Source: Thermohalobaculum sp050330995
GTDB lineage: Bacteria; Pseudomonadota; Alphaproteobacteria; Rhodobacterales; Rhodobacteraceae
Length of the DNA: 64,000 bases
Direction of reading: 5' to 3'
Assembly (NCBI GenBank): GCA_050330995.1
Contig: JBHJHI010000057.1
Span: 8,005 to 72,004, forward strand
Position numbers and translations under genes: made by a program. Positions 51,543-60,588 of the stretch are shown here, one piece after another (within the stretch, counting starts at the first letter, position 1; each line of letters opens with the position of its first letter). The notes beneath the pieces were generated by a model. It searched no databases and was not told the DNA's origin. It was given only the letters and a program-made list of their open reading frames with translations.

Positions 51543-52903
51543 GCCCGTCCCGTTCGTCTCGCTTGGCGCGTCGTCGATGTGTCGCGAACTGTCGCAGCGG
51601 CAATCTCGCCGGAGAGGAGCGCCCCCTCGATGGTGGCCGGCAGGCCCGTGTCGGTGGCGTCGCCCGCGAGCACGACGTTGGCGAGCCGCGTGCGCGCGCC
51701 CGGTCGTCTCGCGATGCCCGCCGGGGATTGATCGAAGGTCGCTCTCTTCTCCGCGATCAGGCGTGTTGCGATGCGGTCGTTATCCCCCAGCGACAGCGCC
51801 GCGCCCACGTCGCGCCACAATCGCGTCGCCACTTCGTCACGCGGTGTTGCGAGGATGCCGAGTTCGTGCGCCCCGCTGACGGTCACGCTGACCACGTCGC
51901 CGCGCACGAACACCCACTGCGCGAGCGCGCCGAGGAGCCCGGTGATCGGGGCCGCGCCCTCCAGCCGGCGCGCGTCGCGGACCACGAAGTGCGCGTTCAG
52001 GATCGCGCCGTCGTCGGCGGGCGCCTCGATCCCGGGCATCAGCTTCGCGAGACGCGAGGGCGGCAGCGCCAGCACCAGCGCGTCCTCCGCCCCGAGCGCG
52101 ATCCGTCGCGCGCCGAGGCTCAGCGCCGTGGCCCGCCGCCCGTCGTCCTCGATGCCCGAGACGGCCGCGTTAGTCTCGACCCGCGCGCCGAGCGCGGCGA
52201 GGCGGGCGAGGGCGGGAGCGACGAAGGCAGCCCCAAGGCCCTTCGGCGCCAGCATCGGCCGCGCATGCGCCGCGCCTCTCAGGAAGGTCTTGCGCATCAC
52301 CCGCCAGAGGAGCCGCGCCTGCCCGCGTTCGGGCACGGTGTTGAGCACCGCGAGCGTCATCGGCTCCCAGAAGCCGCGCCAGAGGGGGCCTCGCCCCCGG
52401 ATCGCCTCGGCGACCGTCGCGCGCGGGGCCGCGGCGGCGAGGCGCCAGCCTTCGAGATACTCGCCGAGCGACGTGCCCGGCACCCGGCGCGAGGGGGCGA
52501 GCACCCACCAGGGAACCGGCCCGTCCGAGAGCGCGAGCGTGAAGCGCCGCGCGTCGCCCGTCGCGTCGAGGTCGACCATCGGGAAGTCGGCCTCGTCGAG
52601 CGCGACGAGCGCGTCGGCACCGCCCGAGCGCGCGAGATAGCGCGCGACCGCGTCGTTGCCGGTCAGCACCAGATGGTTGCCGTTGTCGATCTCGCGGTCG
52701 AGCGCGCGGTCGTGGAAGGTGCGGCAGCGCCCGCCGGCCTGACCCGCGGCCTCGTGGACGACCACGCGGTCCCCGGCCTCGGCCAGCGTCAGCGCGGCCG
52801 AGAGCCCGGCCATGCCGCCGCCGACGACGTGGACCGTACCGCCACGGGGGCCCGTCCCTTCCGCCGCCCCGGCCGGGGCGGGCGCCGTCTGCACGCCGTC
52901 CAC
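51539..52903 (-). CDS. hpnE: Hydroxysqualene dehydroxylase HpnE
   Basis: The 454-residue FAD-dependent amine-oxidase-like enzyme converts hydroxysqualene to squalene, the last step of the HpnC/D/E route. The FAD motif is VHVVGGGMAGLSAAL (25-39), with AGGRCRTF and EIDNGNHLVLTGN, and the C-terminal VVLAGDATDTGLPATIEGAL is a typical FAD-binding end. The start is the GTG at 52903, four bases after the hpnD stop with AAGGA just before. Alternative GTG at 52894 is possible. It overlaps shc by four bases. Confidence 0.93.
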   Translation of the reverse strand: MDGVQTAPAPAGAAEGTGPRGGTVHVVGGGMAGLSAALTLAEAGDRVVVHEAAGQAGGRCRTFHDRALDREIDNGNHLVLTGNDAVARYLARSGGADALVALDEADFPMVDLDATGDARRFTLALSDGPVPWWVLAPSRRVPGTSLGEYLEGWRLAAAAPRATVAEAIRGRGPLWRGFWEPMTLAVLNTVPERGQARLLWRVMRKTFLRGAAHARPMLAPKGLGAAFVAPALARLAALGARVETNAAVSGIEDDGRRATALSLGARRIALGAEDALVLALPPSRLAKLMPGIEAPADDGAILNAHFVVRDARRLEGAAPITGLLGALAQWVFVRGDVVSVTVSGAHELGILATPRDEVATRLWRDVGAALSLGDNDRIATRLIAEKRATFDQSPAGIARRPGARTRLANVVLAGDATDTGLPATIEGALLSGEIAAATVRDTSTTRQARRTGRA

Positions 52904-52908
52904 GGTCC

Positions 52909-53832
52909 TTACCCCGCGCGGCGGCGGAAGGCGGCGGGATGCGCCACGGCGGCGAGCGCGGCGGCGAGCTTGGCGGGCTTGGAGAGCCTGACCCGCGGCT
53001 CGGGCGCGAAGCCCCGGCCCGCGAGGCGGTTCAGCGTCGCCTCGTAGACGCCCAGCATCATCAGCGCCGGCATGAGGCGATGGCGGGAATGGGCGGGCAG
53101 CGCCGCGCGTGCGGCGTCGAACTCGGCGCGCGCGAGGCGGGCGAGGTCGCGCGACAGCGCCGGCAGTCGCGGATGACGGGCGACGGCGGCGGGATCGGGG
53201 GGGATGGCGTGGTGCTCCAGCATCTCGGCGGGCAGATAGAGCCGACCCCGCTCCGCGTCCTCCGCCACGTCGCGCAGAATGTTGGTCAGTTGCAGCGCGT
53301 CGGCGAGCGCCAGGGCGAAGCGCTCGGACACCGCGCCCCGCCAGGCGCCGAAGATCCGCATCGACAGACAGCCGATCGTGCCGGCGACGCGGCGCGTGTA
53401 GGCGCGGAGATCCGCCATCGGCGGCGCGACCACCGGGCCGGTCGCGTCGATCTCCATGCCCTCGATCAGGAGCAGGAACTCGCGCCTCGGCAGGGCGAAG
53501 GCCGCGACCGGGCCGTCGAGCGCGCGCCCGATCGCCGAGCGGGCGCGGCCCTCGTAGAGCGCGTCGATCTCGTCGCGCCAAGCGGCGAGCAACCGGGCGC
53601 GGACGTTCTCGTCCATCGGCTCGTCGGCGACGTCGTCGATCACGCGGGCGAAGGCGTAGAGCGCCCACATCCCCTCGCGACGCGCCTTCGGCAGCGCGCG
53701 CATGCCGGGGCCGAACGACGAGCCGGCCGCGCGCGTGATCGCCGCCGCCCGCGCACGCGCGTCGCCCTCGAAGGGCAGCGGCGCCAGGGGCGCGAGCGCG
53801 GTCGGCCAGCCGCCGTCGAGGCGTTGCAGCAT
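52909..53832 (-). CDS. hpnD: Presqualene diphosphate synthase HpnD
   Basis: The 307-residue squalene/phytoene-synthase family enzyme joins two farnesyl diphosphates to presqualene diphosphate. It has SSFGPGMRALPKARREGMWA, the first Asp-rich motif YAFARVIDDVADE and the second LTNILRDVAEDAERGRLYLP. The ATG at 53832 shares one base with the hpnC stop (TGATG), implying tight coupling. The C-terminal part has an extra Ala-rich helix. Confidence 0.94.
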   Translation of the reverse strand: MLQRLDGGWPTALAPLAPLPFEGDARARAAAITRAAGSSFGPGMRALPKARREGMWALYAFARVIDDVADEPMDENVRARLLAAWRDEIDALYEGRARSAIGRALDGPVAAFALPRREFLLLIEGMEIDATGPVVAPPMADLRAYTRRVAGTIGCLSMRIFGAWRGAVSERFALALADALQLTNILRDVAEDAERGRLYLPAEMLEHHAIPPDPAAVARHPRLPALSRDLARLARAEFDAARAALPAHSRHRLMPALMMLGVYEATLNRLAGRGFAPEPRVRLSKPAKLAAALAAVAHPAAFRRRAG

Positions 53833-54695
53833 CAACCCGGCCTCGCGAGCCGCGACAGCCCGGCGAACGCGCCGAGGGCGAGATCGAGCGGGCGGTGGCG
53901 CACGCGCGTGGCCAGCGGGTCCTCGCGCCTCAGCCGCCGCGCGAGGCAACGGGCGAGGCGCTGGATCACCGCGACCTCGGCGGCGAGGCGGCGGTCGCGC
54001 ACCATCGCCGCGAGCGGCGCCGAGCGTTCGAGCAGCCGGTCGGTGCGGTCGAGGCAGGCGTCGATCGCGCGGCGCAGCCCCGGCGAAGCGCTCGGCGCGT
54101 CGAGCGCGGTCTCGTCGATCCCGGCTTCGGCCATGATCGAGGCGGGCAGGTAGACCCGGTCCAGCCGCTCGCGGTCGGGGCGCAGGTCCTGGAGGTGGTT
54201 GAGCACCTGGAGTGCCGCGCAGAGCGCGTCGCCCGGCCCTTCCGTCGCCCGGTCCTCGCCGTGCAGGCGCAGGAGATAGCGCCCGACCGGATGGGCCGAA
54301 TGGGCGCAGTAGTCCAGCAGTTCGTCCCAATCGGCGTAGCGCGCCTTCAGCGCGTCCTGCCGGAAGGCGACGAGCAGGTCGGTGGCGCACTCGACCGGAA
54401 TCCCGGTCTCGGCGAGCGAGGCGCCGAGGCGGCGCGCGATCGCCGGCCCGCCGCGGCCGGTGCGCAACGCCGCCCCGCAGGCGTCCAGGCGGCGGACCTT
54501 CTCCTCCGGCGCGAGATGCGGGTCGTCGGCGATGTCGTCGGTGGCGCGCGCGAAGGCGTAGTAGGCCATGACGTGCAGCCGAAGGCGCCGCGCGATTAGG
54601 CGCGAGGCGACGGGGAAGTTCTCGTCACCCGCCCCCTTGCCCGAGGGCGCGAGCAGCGCGTCGTCCTCGCGCTCGGTCGCGATCTCGGCGGTCAT
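53832..54695 (-). CDS. hpnC: Squalene synthase HpnC (hydroxysqualene synthase)
   Basis: The 287-residue relative of HpnD converts presqualene diphosphate to hydroxysqualene. The marks are ENFPVASRLIARRLRLHVMA, YAFARATDDIADD and VLNHLQDLRPDRERLDRVYL, as in HpnC proteins. It is the first gene of the hpnC-D-E-shc-G operon. The start at 54695 lies in a 189-base divergent interval shared with hpnB. Catalytic Asp motifs are intact. Confidence 0.93.
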   Translation of the reverse strand: MTAEIATEREDDALLAPSGKGAGDENFPVASRLIARRLRLHVMAYYAFARATDDIADDPHLAPEEKVRRLDACGAALRTGRGGPAIARRLGASLAETGIPVECATDLLVAFRQDALKARYADWDELLDYCAHSAHPVGRYLLRLHGEDRATEGPGDALCAALQVLNHLQDLRPDRERLDRVYLPASIMAEAGIDETALDAPSASPGLRRAIDACLDRTDRLLERSAPLAAMVRDRRLAAEVAVIQRLARCLARRLRREDPLATRVRHRPLDLALGAFAGLSRLARPG

Positions 54696-54884
54696 GCGCG
54701 GGCTCTCCCGTGATTGGTGCGGTGCGACACTAGGCACGCGGCCCGAGCCTGTCCACGCCGCGCCGTCGGGATGGGCGCATCGCCGCGGCCTGCCCGTGGC
54801 GCCGCCGCGACGCTGCCGCTCCGGGCGGCGCGGTCGTCGTCCGGACGCTTGCCGAGGCGGCGGACGGGACATAGGCGCTCGGCC

Positions 54885-56045
54885 ATGCTCGCGCTCGCCG
54901 TCGTCTCGCTCCTGATCTGGCTCGCGCTCCTGACGCTGCATCGCGGCTTCTGGCGCGCCGACGTCCGGCTGCCGGCCCGCCCTCGGCCCGCGCGGGCCGA
55001 AGGCGTGGTCGCCGTGATCCCCGCGCGCGACGAGGCGGCCTCGATCGGCACCGTGCTCGCGGCGCACGCGGCGAGCGACTATCCGGGCGCCTTCTCGGTG
55101 GTGGTGGTCGACGACGGCTCGCGCGACGCGACGCGGGCGATCGCCGGGGACCGCGCCGCCGGGTCGGCGCGCCGCATCGAGGTCGTCGCCGGGACCGCGC
55201 TGCCGCGCGGCTGGTCGGGCAAGCTCTGGGCGGTGGCGCAGGGGATCGAGGCGGCCGGGCGGGTCGCCCCGCAGGCGCGCTGGCTCCTGCTCACCGACGC
55301 CGACATCGTCCACGCGCCCTCGACCCTCTCGCGCCTCGTGGCGACGGCCGAGGCGGAGGGGCGGGTGCTGGTCTCGCTGATGGCGCGGCTCGACACCGGC
55401 GGCGGCGCCCTCGGCCGGCTGCTGGGCGGGGCTTACGTCTTCTTCTTCCAGAAGCTCTACCCGTTCCGCGCGGTGGCCGACCCGCGCTCGCGCGTCGCCG
55501 GGGCGGCGGGCGGCTGCGTGCTGGTCGAGCGCGCCGCGCTCGAGGCGGCCGGGGGGATCGGGGCGATCCGCGGCGCGCTGATCGACGATTGCGCGCTGGC
55601 GGCGGCGGTCAAGAAGGTGCGGCCGGACGGGCTCTGGCTCGGCCTCGCCGCCACCGAGGTCCGGTCGCTGCGCGACACCGGCCGGCTCGCCACGATCTGG
55701 GAGACGGTCGCGCGCACCGCCTTCGCCCAACTTCGCCGCTCGTACGCGCTGGTCGCGCTCTCGACGCTCGCCATGGCGCTCGTCTACCTCGTGCCGCCCA
55801 CGGCGACGCTCGCGGGGCTCGCCGCCGGGGCGCCCGCGACGGCCGTGGCCGGCGTCGCTGGCTGGATCGCGATGGCCGCGGCCTTCCGCCCGACGCTCGC
55901 GCTCTACGGCGGCTCGCGCGCGCTGGGGCTCGCGCTGCCGCTGGCGGCGGCGGTCTACATGGCGATGACCCTCGACAGCGCGCGGCGCAGTCTGGTCGGG
56001 CGCGGCGGGCCGTGGAAGGGGCGGACCTACGCCGACCTCGGCTGA
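54885..56045 (+). CDS. hpnB: Hopanoid-associated glycosyltransferase HpnB
   Basis: The 386-residue inner-membrane GT2 enzyme has one N-terminal TM (LALAVVSLLIWLALLTL), the catalytic domain (VAVIPARDEAASIGTVL, VVVVDDGSRDAT, LLLTDADIVHAPSTL) and 3-4 C-terminal TMs. FFFQKLYPFRAV and SWGKLWAV-like sequence (GWSGKLWAVAQG) are typical of HpnB. It may act on hopanoid head groups, but its exact role is uncertain. It is divergent from hpnC and convergent with hpnA, overlapping the latter's end by 19 bases. Confidence 0.9.
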   Translation: MLALAVVSLLIWLALLTLHRGFWRADVRLPARPRPARAEGVVAVIPARDEAASIGTVLAAHAASDYPGAFSVVVVDDGSRDATRAIAGDRAAGSARRIEVVAGTALPRGWSGKLWAVAQGIEAAGRVAPQARWLLLTDADIVHAPSTLSRLVATAEAEGRVLVSLMARLDTGGGALGRLLGGAYVFFFQKLYPFRAVADPRSRVAGAAGGCVLVERAALEAAGGIGAIRGALIDDCALAAAVKKVRPDGLWLGLAATEVRSLRDTGRLATIWETVARTAFAQLRRSYALVALSTLAMALVYLVPPTATLAGLAAGAPATAVAGVAGWIAMAAAFRPTLALYGGSRALGLALPLAAAVYMAMTLDSARRSLVGRGGPWKGRTYADLG

Positions 56046-57073
56046 GCGGCGACCGGGTAGAGGCGCGCGTGCAGCGGCGCCTTCGGGCGCAGCCGCAGCC
56101 GATCCTCGGCCGCGTACCACAACAGCGCCTCGGCGAGGGCGTCGTCGATGCCCGGCGGCGCCCAGCCGTGCGCGCGCCGCGCGAGGCGGGGATCGAAGCG
56201 CGGCGCGATCGCGGCGAGGCGCACGCCGGTCAGCGGCGCGCTCGGTGCGCGGCGGACATACGTCGCCACCGTCTCCTCCGCGCGGGCGAAGGCGAGAGCG
56301 AGGCGCGCCGGCACCCGGCCCGTCGCCGGCCGCCGCGCGGTGAGCGCCGCGACGCGCGCGGCGAGGTCGTGCAGCCCGACGCTCTCGCCGCTCAGCAGGT
56401 AGCGCCGGCCCGGCCGGCCGTGGTCGAGCGCGGCGAGGATGCCGCCCGCCAGAGCACGCACGTCGACGAGATCGATCACGCTGTCCATCAGCGCCGGCAC
56501 CCGGCCGCGCGCGAGGTCCAGGAGCAGCCGTCCGGGCGGCGTCGGGCTCGCGTCGCCGGGACCGACGGGGGCCGAGGGCAGCACCGAGAGGGCGTGGGTC
56601 CCCGCCTCGGCCGCCCGCTCGACCGCGATCTCGGCGGCGCGCTTCGAGGCGGGGTAGGGGCCGGTCAGCCGATCGGGCGGGTGGACCTCGCCCTCCGTCA
56701 GCCAGGCGCCGTGCGGGCAGTCGGCCGCGACCAGCGTGGTGTAGGACGAGACCAGCACGAAGCGCGCGCCCGCCGCCCAGGCGGCGTCGAGCGCGATCTC
56801 GGTGCCCTCGCGGTTGATCGCGTCGTGCGCGCCCGGGCGCTCGGCCCAGAGATCGGCGATCGCGGCGGCGTGGATCACCGCGTCGCAGCCCTCGGCGGCC
56901 GCGCGCATCGCGCCACGGTCGGTGACGGTGGCGCGCCGGCGCTCGGCGGCGTCGGGAAAGCCGGGCGCGAAGGCGAGGTCGAGCCCTACCGCCGCGTCGC
57001 CGCGCGCGAGCAGAGCGGCGACGAGGTGGCGGCCGAGGAAGCCGTCGGCGCCGGTGACGAGCACGCGCCTCAT
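56027..57073 (-). CDS. hpnA: Hopanoid-associated sugar epimerase HpnA
   Basis: The 348-residue extended SDR has the NAD motif VTGADGFLGRHLV (6-18), VIHAAAIADLW, the catalytic YPASK (Tyr140, Lys144) and Ser109-110. It probably remodels a sugar used in hopanoid head groups. The ATG at 57073 overlaps the stop of the beta-propeller-like gene by four bases, so it is coupled to that and the sulfotransferase upstream. HpnA is commonly adjacent to hpnB; here they are convergent. Confidence 0.9.
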   Translation of the reverse strand: MRRVLVTGADGFLGRHLVAALLARGDAAVGLDLAFAPGFPDAAERRRATVTDRGAMRAAAEGCDAVIHAAAIADLWAERPGAHDAINREGTEIALDAAWAAGARFVLVSSYTTLVAADCPHGAWLTEGEVHPPDRLTGPYPASKRAAEIAVERAAEAGTHALSVLPSAPVGPGDASPTPPGRLLLDLARGRVPALMDSVIDLVDVRALAGGILAALDHGRPGRRYLLSGESVGLHDLAARVAALTARRPATGRVPARLALAFARAEETVATYVRRAPSAPLTGVRLAAIAPRFDPRLARRAHGWAPPGIDDALAEALLWYAAEDRLRLRPKAPLHARLYPVAAQPRSA

Positions 57074-58080
57074 GAGCCGCACACCAGCAGGCCGGCGGCG
57101 TAGGCCGAGCCCGCGATCAGCGCGCCCTCGTGCCAGATCGCGACCGAGGCCCCGGAGAACAGCTCGCCGAGCGGGTCGTCGAACAGGACCTCCACCCGCT
57201 CGGTCTCCGGCGTCACCGCGACGATGCGCGAGGGGGCGCGGTCGACGTAGCCGAGGGTGTAGAGCCAGTAGTCGAACAGATCCGGGTGCAGCGCCGCGAT
57301 CAGGCTGCCGCGCGGGCCGGGCGTGAGGTTGTCGGGCCCGCCCGGCAGCTCGACGCTCTCGCCCGAGGCCGCGTCGGTCAGGCGCTCGCCCCGCGTCTCG
57401 GCCACGACGATCCGCCCGCGGTCGAGGTCGAGGCCGTTGGCGAAGGCGAGCCCATCGGCCAGCTCGCGCGCGCCGCGCGCCCCCACGGTGACGATGCTGC
57501 CGGTCTCGCTCCCGAGCACGAGGTCGCGCCAGGACGCGGTGCAGTCGGCGCGGTCGCGGCTGGCCAGGAGATCGGCGCCGCGCCAGAGCAGGTCGTTGGC
57601 ACGGCAGGCGTCCGGCTCGGCCCATCGCCCTTCCGGCGTGAAGCCGGCGACGTCGAGCCGGCCCCAGACCACCTCCGCCGTCTCCCGCTCGGGGCGGTTG
57701 ACGAAGGCGAGGCGGCGCCCCGTGCGGTCGAGCGCGAGGCCGTGGGGGTAGAGCGCGCGGACCGCGGTGGCGACGCCGCGGAGCTGGTCGACCTGGACCG
57801 GAGGCTCGCCCGTCAGGCGCTCGACGCTGGTGATGTAGATGCCGCGCACCGAGCCGTCGCGAAAGGCGCGATCGTAGGCCGAGAGCAGCAGCCGCCCGTC
57901 GCCGAGCGCGGCCATGTCCTCGACGCCGACGATGGGGCGGCGCAGCGGGTCCAGCACCTCGACGCGCCGGCAGTCGTCGGCGGCGTAGGTGGTCTCCAGT
58001 TCCTCCGGCCCGCCCGCGAGCGAGAGCGCGGTCAGCGTGATCGCGGTGATCGGCACCACCAGCGCGAGGATCAGGCGCAT
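57070..58080 (-). CDS. Secreted SMP-30/strictosidine-synthase-like beta-propeller protein
   Basis: The 336-residue protein has an N-terminal hydrophobic signal or anchor (LILALVVPITAITLTALSLA) and a body with repeated beta-propeller-type stretches (IVGVEDMAALGDGRLLLSAYD, YPHGLALDRTGRRLAFVNRP, FANGLDLDRGRIVVAETRGE). This resembles paraoxonase, SMP-30 or strictosidine-synthase relatives that are calcium-dependent hydrolases or lactonases; catalytic residues were not established. It overlaps the sulfotransferase by 10 bases and hpnA by four, so the three genes form one transcript. Function unknown. Confidence 0.72.
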   Translation of the reverse strand: MRLILALVVPITAITLTALSLAGGPEELETTYAADDCRRVEVLDPLRRPIVGVEDMAALGDGRLLLSAYDRAFRDGSVRGIYITSVERLTGEPPVQVDQLRGVATAVRALYPHGLALDRTGRRLAFVNRPERETAEVVWGRLDVAGFTPEGRWAEPDACRANDLLWRGADLLASRDRADCTASWRDLVLGSETGSIVTVGARGARELADGLAFANGLDLDRGRIVVAETRGERLTDAASGESVELPGGPDNLTPGPRGSLIAALHPDLFDYWLYTLGYVDRAPSRIVAVTPETERVEVLFDDPLGELFSGASVAIWHEGALIAGSAYAAGLLVCGS

Positions 58081-59174
58081 GGGGACACCTCGCGCCCGCG
58101 CGCCGCCGCGCGCGGGTAGCCGAAGCGGTCGAACCAGCGCCCCCAGGCCGCGTCGAGCCGGCGCGCGAGGGCGGCGTCGGGCTCGGCGAAGCGGTTCTTG
58201 GCGAAGCGCGCCACGCGCGCCAGATGCGCCTCGAAGCCCGGCCTCGCCGCGTCGAAACCGGGCAGGGCGAGGTGGTCGTAGATCGTGGCGAGCGCGTCGA
58301 GCGGGTGGGCGTCGAGCGTGGCGTAGTCGATCTCGACGAGGTCGGGCGTGCCCCAGCCGGCGGTCTGCGCGGCGTAGGCCGTCATCATCCGGTCGTAGAC
58401 GCGCAGGATCGTCGCCTCGACGTCGAGCTCGGCCGGTACGTCCTGAAGCGCCATCACGTCGAGCAGGCGGGCATGGAAGTTGCGCATCGACAGGAACACG
58501 TCGACCGGGTCGCGGTGGACGAACACGAACTTCGCGCCCGGGAACATCTCGGCGAGCATGGCGGGCCGGGCGGTGTAGACCGGGTTCTTGATCGCGAGGC
58601 GCCGCTTCTGGGTCCTGGCGATCTTCGACAGGAAGGTGCGCAGGCACCGGCGCCAGTGCTCGATCTCGGCCGGGGCGGCGCCGTCGAGGAACACGCCGCG
58701 GTCCATCAGCCGGTCGAACGCGCGCGGGAAGTAGAGCGCGTGGTAGAACGACAGCGTCGTCATGTTGGCGATCGCGATCTCGTCCTCCTGCGGCGCGGTC
58801 GGCGTCACCGGGATCGCGTCGATCCAGCGGGTCTCGGGGAGCTGGCGCTCCAGCAGCGGGCGCAGGAGCCGCCCGAGCCCGAGGGCGTCGTGAGGCAGGC
58901 CGACCTCGACGGGGGGCACGTACCCCCAGCCGCCGGCGGCGAGCAGTTCGTAGAGATGGGTCGTGCCCGAGCGCCAGTGGCCGAGCACGAACAGCGGCGG
59001 CCCGTCGCGGTCGGGGGCGGGCAAGGGCACGAGGCGCTCGAGCGCGGTCGAGGGCCACCGCGCGAGCGCCGCCGCCCGGATCGCGAGCGCGGCGAGGCGC
59101 CGGTCCGGCCCGCCGCCCTCGCGAAAGGCACGCCCCAGCGTCGCGAGATCGGCCCCGCTCAACGGATGCGCCAC
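58071..59174 (-). CDS. Sulfotransferase family protein
   Basis: The 367-residue protein has the PAPS-binding motifs of sulfotransferases: GHWRSGTT at 65-72 (5'-phosphosulfate loop) and VHRDPVDVFLSMRN at 219-232 (3'-phosphate region). It also has LAIKNPVYTARPAMLAEMFP. It transfers sulfate from PAPS to a hydroxyl; the acceptor is unknown. It is the first gene of a run that overlaps into the beta-propeller-like gene and hpnA, so a membrane lipid or a sugar head group is a plausible target. It starts at the ATG at 59174; no TM is seen. Confidence 0.88.
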   Translation of the reverse strand: MAHPLSGADLATLGRAFREGGGPDRRLAALAIRAAALARWPSTALERLVPLPAPDRDGPPLFVLGHWRSGTTHLYELLAAGGWGYVPPVEVGLPHDALGLGRLLRPLLERQLPETRWIDAIPVTPTAPQEDEIAIANMTTLSFYHALYFPRAFDRLMDRGVFLDGAAPAEIEHWRRCLRTFLSKIARTQKRRLAIKNPVYTARPAMLAEMFPGAKFVFVHRDPVDVFLSMRNFHARLLDVMALQDVPAELDVEATILRVYDRMMTAYAAQTAGWGTPDLVEIDYATLDAHPLDALATIYDHLALPGFDAARPGFEAHLARVARFAKNRFAEPDAALARRLDAAWGRWFDRFGYPRAAARGREVSPCA

Positions 59175-59385
59175 GTCGTCCCCCCGGTCCGTCCCGGCGC
59201 GAGGCTATGACGGGTCCCGATGCAGTGCAACGCGCGCGTCACGATCCGGGCGCGTCGGTCCGGGCGCGTGACCGATCGCCGGTCGCACCGGCCCGCGACG
59301 GCGCGGTCCGCGCGCCGGACGCGTCGTGGGATCGGGCCTTCGGCGGCCGGCGCCCTACGTCTTCGTCGCCGGGGAGGGAGCCGCC

Positions 59386-60003
59386 ATGCGTATCGACACG
59401 CCGATCGAGGACGTCGCCACGCTGGAGGCGCTCTACGGCACGGCCAACCCGACCAGCCTCGCGAAGGTGGCGCCGCGGCTGACGCCGGCCTATCGCGACT
59501 GGATCGCGGCGGCGCGGTTCATGGCGCTCGCGACCGTGGGGCCGGAGGGGCTCGACGTCAGCCCGCGCGGCGACGGGCCGGGCGACCTGCTCGCGATCGA
59601 GGACGAGGCGACGCTGCTGATCCCCGCCCGGCGCGGCAACAACCGCCTCGACAGCTTGCGCAACATCGTACGCGATCCACGGGTGGCGCTCCTGTTCCTG
59701 ATCCCCGGCGTCGGCGAGACGCTCCGGGTACAGGGCCGCGCCCGCCTCGCCGCCGACGAGACGCTCCGCGCGCGCTTCGCCGCGCGGGGCAGGCTTCCGG
59801 CCACGGTGATCGTGGTCGGGATCGAGGCGGTCTACTTCCAATGCGCCCGCGCGCTCGCCCGTTCGGCGCTCTGGCAGCCGGAGGGGCGCCCCGAGGCCGG
59901 GGTGCCGAGCGCGGGCGCGATGGCCCGGAGCGCGATGCCGGGCTTCGACGCCGAGGCCTACGACGCCGAGCTGGCCGCGCGTCAGGCGGCGACGCTCTAC
60001 TGA
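59386..60003 (+). CDS. MSMEG_1061-type FMN-dependent PPOX flavoprotein
   Basis: The 205-residue protein is a pyridoxamine-5'-phosphate-oxidase-like split-barrel flavoprotein. It shows FMALATVGPEGLDVSPRGD, LIPARRGNNRLDSLRNIVRD, ARVALLFLIPGVGETLRVQG-like sequence (VALLFLIPGVGETLRVQG) and the C-terminal YFQCARALARSALW. This is the pattern of the MSMEG_1061 branch, which probably uses FMN. Substrate unknown. The ATG at 59386 is chosen for the strong GGGGAGGGAG before it. It is convergent with the unknown gene ending at 60016. Confidence 0.87.
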   Translation: MRIDTPIEDVATLEALYGTANPTSLAKVAPRLTPAYRDWIAAARFMALATVGPEGLDVSPRGDGPGDLLAIEDEATLLIPARRGNNRLDSLRNIVRDPRVALLFLIPGVGETLRVQGRARLAADETLRARFAARGRLPATVIVVGIEAVYFQCARALARSALWQPEGRPEAGVPSAGAMARSAMPGFDAEAYDAELAARQAATLY

Positions 60004-60015
60004 AGCTACCCCGGC

Positions 60016-60588
60016 TCAGCCGCGCGGCGCCGGCAGCGCGAGCGCGCCGGGCGCCGTCGCGGCCGGCCGGGCGCGCACCGTCGCCCGCGCGTCGATCTCG
60101 AGGCGCACGTCGCGCCGCCCGCCGCCGGCGGGCACCAACACCAGCGTCGCCTCGACCCCGGCCTCGCGCAGCGTCGCCACGCCCGGCGCCGCGATGCCCG
60201 CGCTCCAGGCGGCGAAGGGCACGCGGGTCACGCCGTCCGGCGTGGTCTCGATCAGGATCGCGGCGTCCGGATGGCGCGCGAGCCGTCCGGCCGAGCGCGA
60301 GACGATCTCGGCGGCGAGCATCGCCGCTTTCGGGTCGCGCCCGAACAGCCGCGAGCCCGCGAGCGAGAGGCGGAAGACGTAGCGCCCGCCCAGGATCTCG
60401 ACGAGCAGTCGCTCGACCAGCGGCGAGACCCGCGTGCCCGGGGGCAGGCCGAGGGCGGGCGTCGCCTCGACGGTCTCGTCGAGGCGGAGCGCTTGGCAGA
60501 TGCCGCGCGCCGCGCGGGCGCGCACCGCCTCGTGCTCGACGCGCGCCCCGTCGATGGCGGCGAAGATCGGATTGGCGTGCTCGGTCAT
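60016..60588 (-). CDS. Hypothetical protein
   Basis: The 190-residue protein starts at the ATG at 60588 (a further ATG at 60600 is possible). It is Ala/Arg-rich and mostly globular, with a helical N-terminal half (NPIFAAIDGARVEHEAVRAR) and a beta-rich second half (DAAILIETTPDGVTRVPF, VLVPAGGGRRDVRLEIDA). No family was recognised, and no signal peptide or TM is seen. Codon use matches its neighbours. It is convergent with the flavoprotein and divergent from the kinase. Confidence 0.6.
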   Translation of the reverse strand: MTEHANPIFAAIDGARVEHEAVRARAARGICQALRLDETVEATPALGLPPGTRVSPLVERLLVEILGGRYVFRLSLAGSRLFGRDPKAAMLAAEIVSRSAGRLARHPDAAILIETTPDGVTRVPFAAWSAGIAAPGVATLREAGVEATLVLVPAGGGRRDVRLEIDARATVRARPAATAPGALALPAPRG

